A stretch of DNA of 15,518 bases, taken from Patescibacteria group bacterium (GTDB lineage: Bacteria > Patescibacteriota > Patescibacteriia > Patescibacteriales > VMTK01). The notes beneath the pieces were generated by a model, which was given only the letters and a program-made list of their open reading frames with translations, was not told the DNA's origin and did not search any database. Made by a program: the position numbers and the translations under genes. Shown here piece by piece: positions 13,465 to 15,518 of the stretch (positions are counted from its first letter, which is position 1; each line of letters opens with the position of its first letter). Location of the stretch: assembly GCA_018896595.1 (NCBI GenBank), contig JAHIME010000090.1, positions 1 to 15,518 on the forward strand, in the 5' to 3' direction.

Positions 13465-14907
13465 ATGAAAGAAAATGAATACGGCTTAGAATTTTTAATC
13501 AGGTATAATCCATGGTGGCTTAATAAAAGCGAAATTGATCAGGATTTAAAAATAACGCAATTTCAGCAATCTGTTGTTAAGTATTATCACCCGCTGCTTG
13601 ACAAGTTCGCGACAGACAAGGATGCCGTATATACTTTGCGCGGTCCGCGCCAAACAGGCAAATCAACCATATTAAAGCTCTTAATAAAAAGATTATTAGA
13701 AGAAAAAAAGAACCCGCGCGGCATATTTTTCTTTCCCGGGGATTATATAAAAGATTATAAGGAGCTTTATGAAATACTGTTAGTCTTTCTTAATTCCGTT
13801 TCAAAGAGGGACAGAAAATATGTATTCATAGATGAAATTTCGTTTATTAAAGAATGGACGCGGGCAATAAAATTATTGGCTGATGAGGGCAAATTAAAGA
13901 ACTGTTTTGTTTTATTGACAGGATCGCTTTCAATTTTCGTGAAAGGCGAGAGCGAATTTATGCCAGGCAGAAGAGGCAAAGTAAAATATCTTGATAAAAT
14001 TTTATTTCCGTTAAGTTTTGGCGAATATATAAAATTAATTGATAAAAATCTGTTTGATAAAATTAAGACAGAGGGAGATATAACAGATAAGCTTAATAAT
14101 CAGCCGGATATTAATAAAAACGCCGCATTAAAATATTCTCAGCATAATAATATTTTAAACAAACATTGGCTTGATTATATTTTAACAGGCGGGTATTTTT
14201 TAAATATAAACAGTTATTTATCAGACGGCCGTTTGCCCGCCAGCAATTATAATTTATATTTAGAAAGTTTCAGGGGCGATTGGCTGAAATTAGGCAGGGA
14301 AGAATTTTTATTAAAAGAAACGATTATGGGGATTATAAAGCAGCTGGGATCTTCAACCAGCTGGCTGAATTTAGCCAAGCAGTCAAGCGCGCAATCCCAT
14401 TTAACAATGGCCGGCAGCGTGGAAATATTGGAAAAGTTATTCATAGTTAAAGTTTTGCATAATTTGGATATTGATAAAAAATTGCCTAATTTGCGCAAAG
14501 AAAAAAAGATTTTTTTTATAGATCCTTTCGTATTCACGCTTTTAAGCGGGTATGTGCAGTCTAAAGAAGAATATTTGACTATTTATAAAGATTTAATAAA
14601 GAATTATATGCCGAACATAGTGGAAAACGCAGTGGCCAGCCACCTGTCAAGGTTTTATAAAAGTTGTTTTTTTTATCGGACCAAAGCCGGCGAAATTGAT
14701 TTTGTCGGCCAGATTGGCGGCGATTTTGTCGGTTATGAAGTAAAATATCAAAACTTGATTAGCAAAGAAGATTTTAAATTCAAGGATAAATTTAAAAATA
14801 TTTTTTTAGTGAGTAAAAATAAATTTGATATTCAAAAAAATCATTTAGCTTTTCCTTTTTTGTGGCTGTTGGTTAATTTGGATAAAAGTTATCGGGAAGA
14901 GAATTGA
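13465..14907 (+). CDS. AAA family ATPase with DUF4143 (PD-(D/E)XK-like) C-terminus
   Basis: This is a 480-residue AAA_14/DUF4143 protein, a family abundant in archaea and small-genome bacteria whose role is poorly defined. The Walker A motif is G60-PRQTGKST68, Walker B is YVFIDE with D123-E124, and LLTGS near 150-155 fits sensor 1. The C-terminal DUF4143 part (about 270-470) ends with GEID412 and YE425VK427, the E/D and E-x-K spacing of a PD-(D/E)XK nuclease-like core. I infer an ATP-dependent, perhaps DNA-related function. It has its own promoter (13405-13434) and lies between two tail remnants, so it may be cargo of a separate insertion. There is no Shine-Dalgarno sequence. Its length is slightly above the usual 380-450 residues. 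Confidence 0.85.
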   Translation: MKENEYGLEFLIRYNPWWLNKSEIDQDLKITQFQQSVVKYYHPLLDKFATDKDAVYTLRGPRQTGKSTILKLLIKRLLEEKKNPRGIFFFPGDYIKDYKELYEILLVFLNSVSKRDRKYVFIDEISFIKEWTRAIKLLADEGKLKNCFVLLTGSLSIFVKGESEFMPGRRGKVKYLDKILFPLSFGEYIKLIDKNLFDKIKTEGDITDKLNNQPDINKNAALKYSQHNNILNKHWLDYILTGGYFLNINSYLSDGRLPASNYNLYLESFRGDWLKLGREEFLLKETIMGIIKQLGSSTSWLNLAKQSSAQSHLTMAGSVEILEKLFIVKVLHNLDIDKKLPNLRKEKKIFFIDPFVFTLLSGYVQSKEEYLTIYKDLIKNYMPNIVENAVASHLSRFYKSCFFYRTKAGEIDFVGQIGGDFVGYEVKYQNLISKEDFKFKDKFKNIFLVSKNKFDIQKNHLAFPFLWLLVNLDKSYREEN

Positions 14908-14919
14908 TGAGCGTGAGTA

Positions 14920-14967
14920 GGCGGCTACGAGGGGTTTGGAGGATGGATTGTGGTGAAGGAGAAATAG
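14920..14967 (+). pseudogene. tail repeat copy 3: orphan 3' end of a giant-gene paralog
   Basis: This 48-bp remnant encodes GGYEGFGGWIVVKEK and TAG (39/48 nucleotides to the intact gene end, 38/48 to copy 2). It begins 12 bp after the ATPase stop codon. Four-helix-bundle start codons further upstream would read through it in another frame, so it is not part of that gene. It keeps the 14-bp core GGATGGATTGTGGT (14941-14954). Confidence 0.75.
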
Positions 14968-14993
14968 GAATAATGAATAATGAATTAGGAATT

Positions 14994-15407
14994 ATGGGTA
15001 ACGCAACGATTAAAAAATTCACGGATTTAGACGCATGGAAAGAAGGACATAAACTGGTTTTAATGATTTATGAAATAACAAAGATTTTTCCTAAAGAAGA
15101 AATGTTTGGGTTAATCAGCCAAATGCGGCGATGCGCCGTATCAATAACTTCAAATATTGCCGAGGGATTTAGTAGGCAGTCTTATAAAGAAAAATTACAG
15201 TTTTACTCAATAGCATTGGGCTCAATAACAGAATTGCAGAATCAATTATTAATAGCCAAAGACGTGAATTATATTGCAAAAGAACAATTTCAGATTATTG
15301 CTGAGCAATCAATTAAAGTGCATAAGATTACCAATGGTTTAATTAGAAGTTCCAAAACCATAATTCCCCGGCCGCGCACCGCGCAGCGGGGCAGGCATAA
15401 TTCATAA
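14994..15407 (+). CDS. four-helix-bundle protein (S23/IVS-type family)
   Basis: This is a 137-residue helical protein of the family first described as ORFs in intervening sequences of 23S rRNA and later found beside diversity-generating retroelements (Avd). Diagnostic segments are KKFTDLDAWKEGHKLVLMIY, then FGLISQMRRCAVSITSNIAE, the family signature, then the Y-x-E-K-x-x-F-x-x-I-A-x-G-S helix and ELQNQL. The core family ends near LIRSSK; the last 16 residues are encoded by a GC-rich hairpin and the terminal inverted repeat, so that tail is probably incidental. I chose ATG 14994 over 14904 because the longer form reads through the tail remnant in another frame and adds 30 unrelated residues; ATG 14973 is a second option. 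No partner reverse transcriptase is visible. Confidence 0.85.
   Translation: MGNATIKKFTDLDAWKEGHKLVLMIYEITKIFPKEEMFGLISQMRRCAVSITSNIAEGFSRQSYKEKLQFYSIALGSITELQNQLLIAKDVNYIAKEQFQIIAEQSIKVHKITNGLIRSSKTIIPRPRTAQRGRHNS
15366..15391 (+). repeat. GC-rich hairpin in the 3' end of the four-helix-bundle gene
   Basis: CCCCG (15366-15370) pairs with CGGGG (15387-15391), with an inner GCGC/GCGC stem around a 3-nt loop. It lies within the last codons. No U-tract follows, so it is a poor rho-independent terminator. It may protect the 3' end or be a dispersed repeat. Confidence 0.45.
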
Positions 15408-15419
15408 TTCCTAATTCAT

Positions 15420-15518
15420 ATGGATAACACATTAACTCCGGACGAGCAGATCGCGATGGCAGGGCAATTAAGGCAGGCAAAGTCAGGCAAGGGCGAGGAA
15501 GAAAATAATGCTGAAACC
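15420..15518 (+). CDS. N-terminal fragment of an unidentified protein (partial)
   Basis: An open frame of 33 codons runs from ATG 15420 to the window edge, beginning MDNTLTPDEQIAMAGQLRQ and continuing with a Lys/Gly/Glu-rich stretch. There is no signal peptide in the visible part; it is hydrophilic and probably helical. Its composition and codon use match the giant gene rather than the AT-rich cassette. It is probably the original downstream neighbour of the giant gene, now separated by the insertions. No Shine-Dalgarno sequence is visible because the inverted-repeat element abuts the ATG. Function not recognised. Confidence 0.6.
   Translation, partial: MDNTLTPDEQIAMAGQLRQAKSGKGEEENNAET

Larger units (their letters stand above)
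14980..15419. mobile_element. IVS-like element: four-helix-bundle gene between 17-bp inverted repeats
   Basis: ATGAATTAGGAATTATG (14980-14996) and its exact reverse complement (15403-15419) flank the four-helix-bundle gene. The left arm ends with the start codon and the right arm begins inside the stop region. The ends of the transcript would pair into a stem. S23-type genes are known from intervening sequences in 23S rRNA that also have complementary ends; here the same design sits in a protein-coding operon. The element ends immediately before the next gene's ATG at 15420. Confidence 0.55.

Noticed and set aside
14904..14993. Long N-terminus for the four-helix-bundle gene
   Set aside because: The extra residues read through the giant-gene tail remnant in a different frame, and family proteins begin near the N-x-x-I-K-K-F segment.

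Overview
The window most resembles a genome fragment from a Patescibacteria (Candidate Phyla Radiation, Parcubacteria-like) bacterium. The evidence is a giant secreted cysteine-rich protein of a type I associate with that group, many small, simplified or split enzymes, weak or absent Shine-Dalgarno sequences before most genes, AT-rich spacers with strong hairpin repeats, and an AAA/DUF4143 ATPase next to a four-helix-bundle (S23-type) gene. No rRNA, tRNA or single-copy marker is present, so the placement is inference from gene style.

Layout. 1-743 has no convincing gene. It holds AT-rich DNA with phased repeats and promoter-like boxes, a pair of 32-bp G/C-palindrome repeats, a minus-strand terminator and a GC-rich hairpin block. 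744-1484 (minus) encodes a lipoprotein with a possible BamE/SmpA-like C-terminal half. It is divergent from the main gene, 1547-9232 (plus), a 2561-residue exported protein with about 95 cysteines, repeated C-x5-G-C modules, three clear jelly-roll (CBM4-like) domains plus one doubtful one, and a PKD-like domain near the C-terminus.

9273-13312 is a strikingly AT-rich cassette: a membrane-anchored tandem rhodanese, a PEP-utilising-enzyme central domain, a separate phosphohistidine swivel domain and a UbiA-family prenyltransferase with an extra N-terminal membrane domain. These genes are close-packed and probably co-transcribed. A shared pathway (sulfur or phosphoryl transfer plus lipid prenylation at the membrane) is speculative. 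Next come an AAA ATPase/DUF4143 gene (13465-14907) with its own sigma-70-like promoter and paired 17-bp repeats, a four-helix-bundle gene (14994-15407) flanked by 17-bp inverted repeats, and the start of another gene (15420 onward) with the GC-richer composition of the giant gene.

The most unusual structural signal is that the last 48 bp of the giant gene, encoding GGYKDFGGWIVVREK and the stop, recur as orphan reading-frame tails at 13338-13385 and 14920-14967. Each ends in its own stop codon and differs largely at synonymous sites. These tails bracket the AT-rich cassette and the ATPase gene. The window therefore looks like an ancestral run of giant-gene paralogs, or one giant gene plus its downstream neighbour, that has been repeatedly interrupted or replaced, leaving 3' ends as scars. 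The four-helix-bundle element sits between the last scar and the next gene's start codon.
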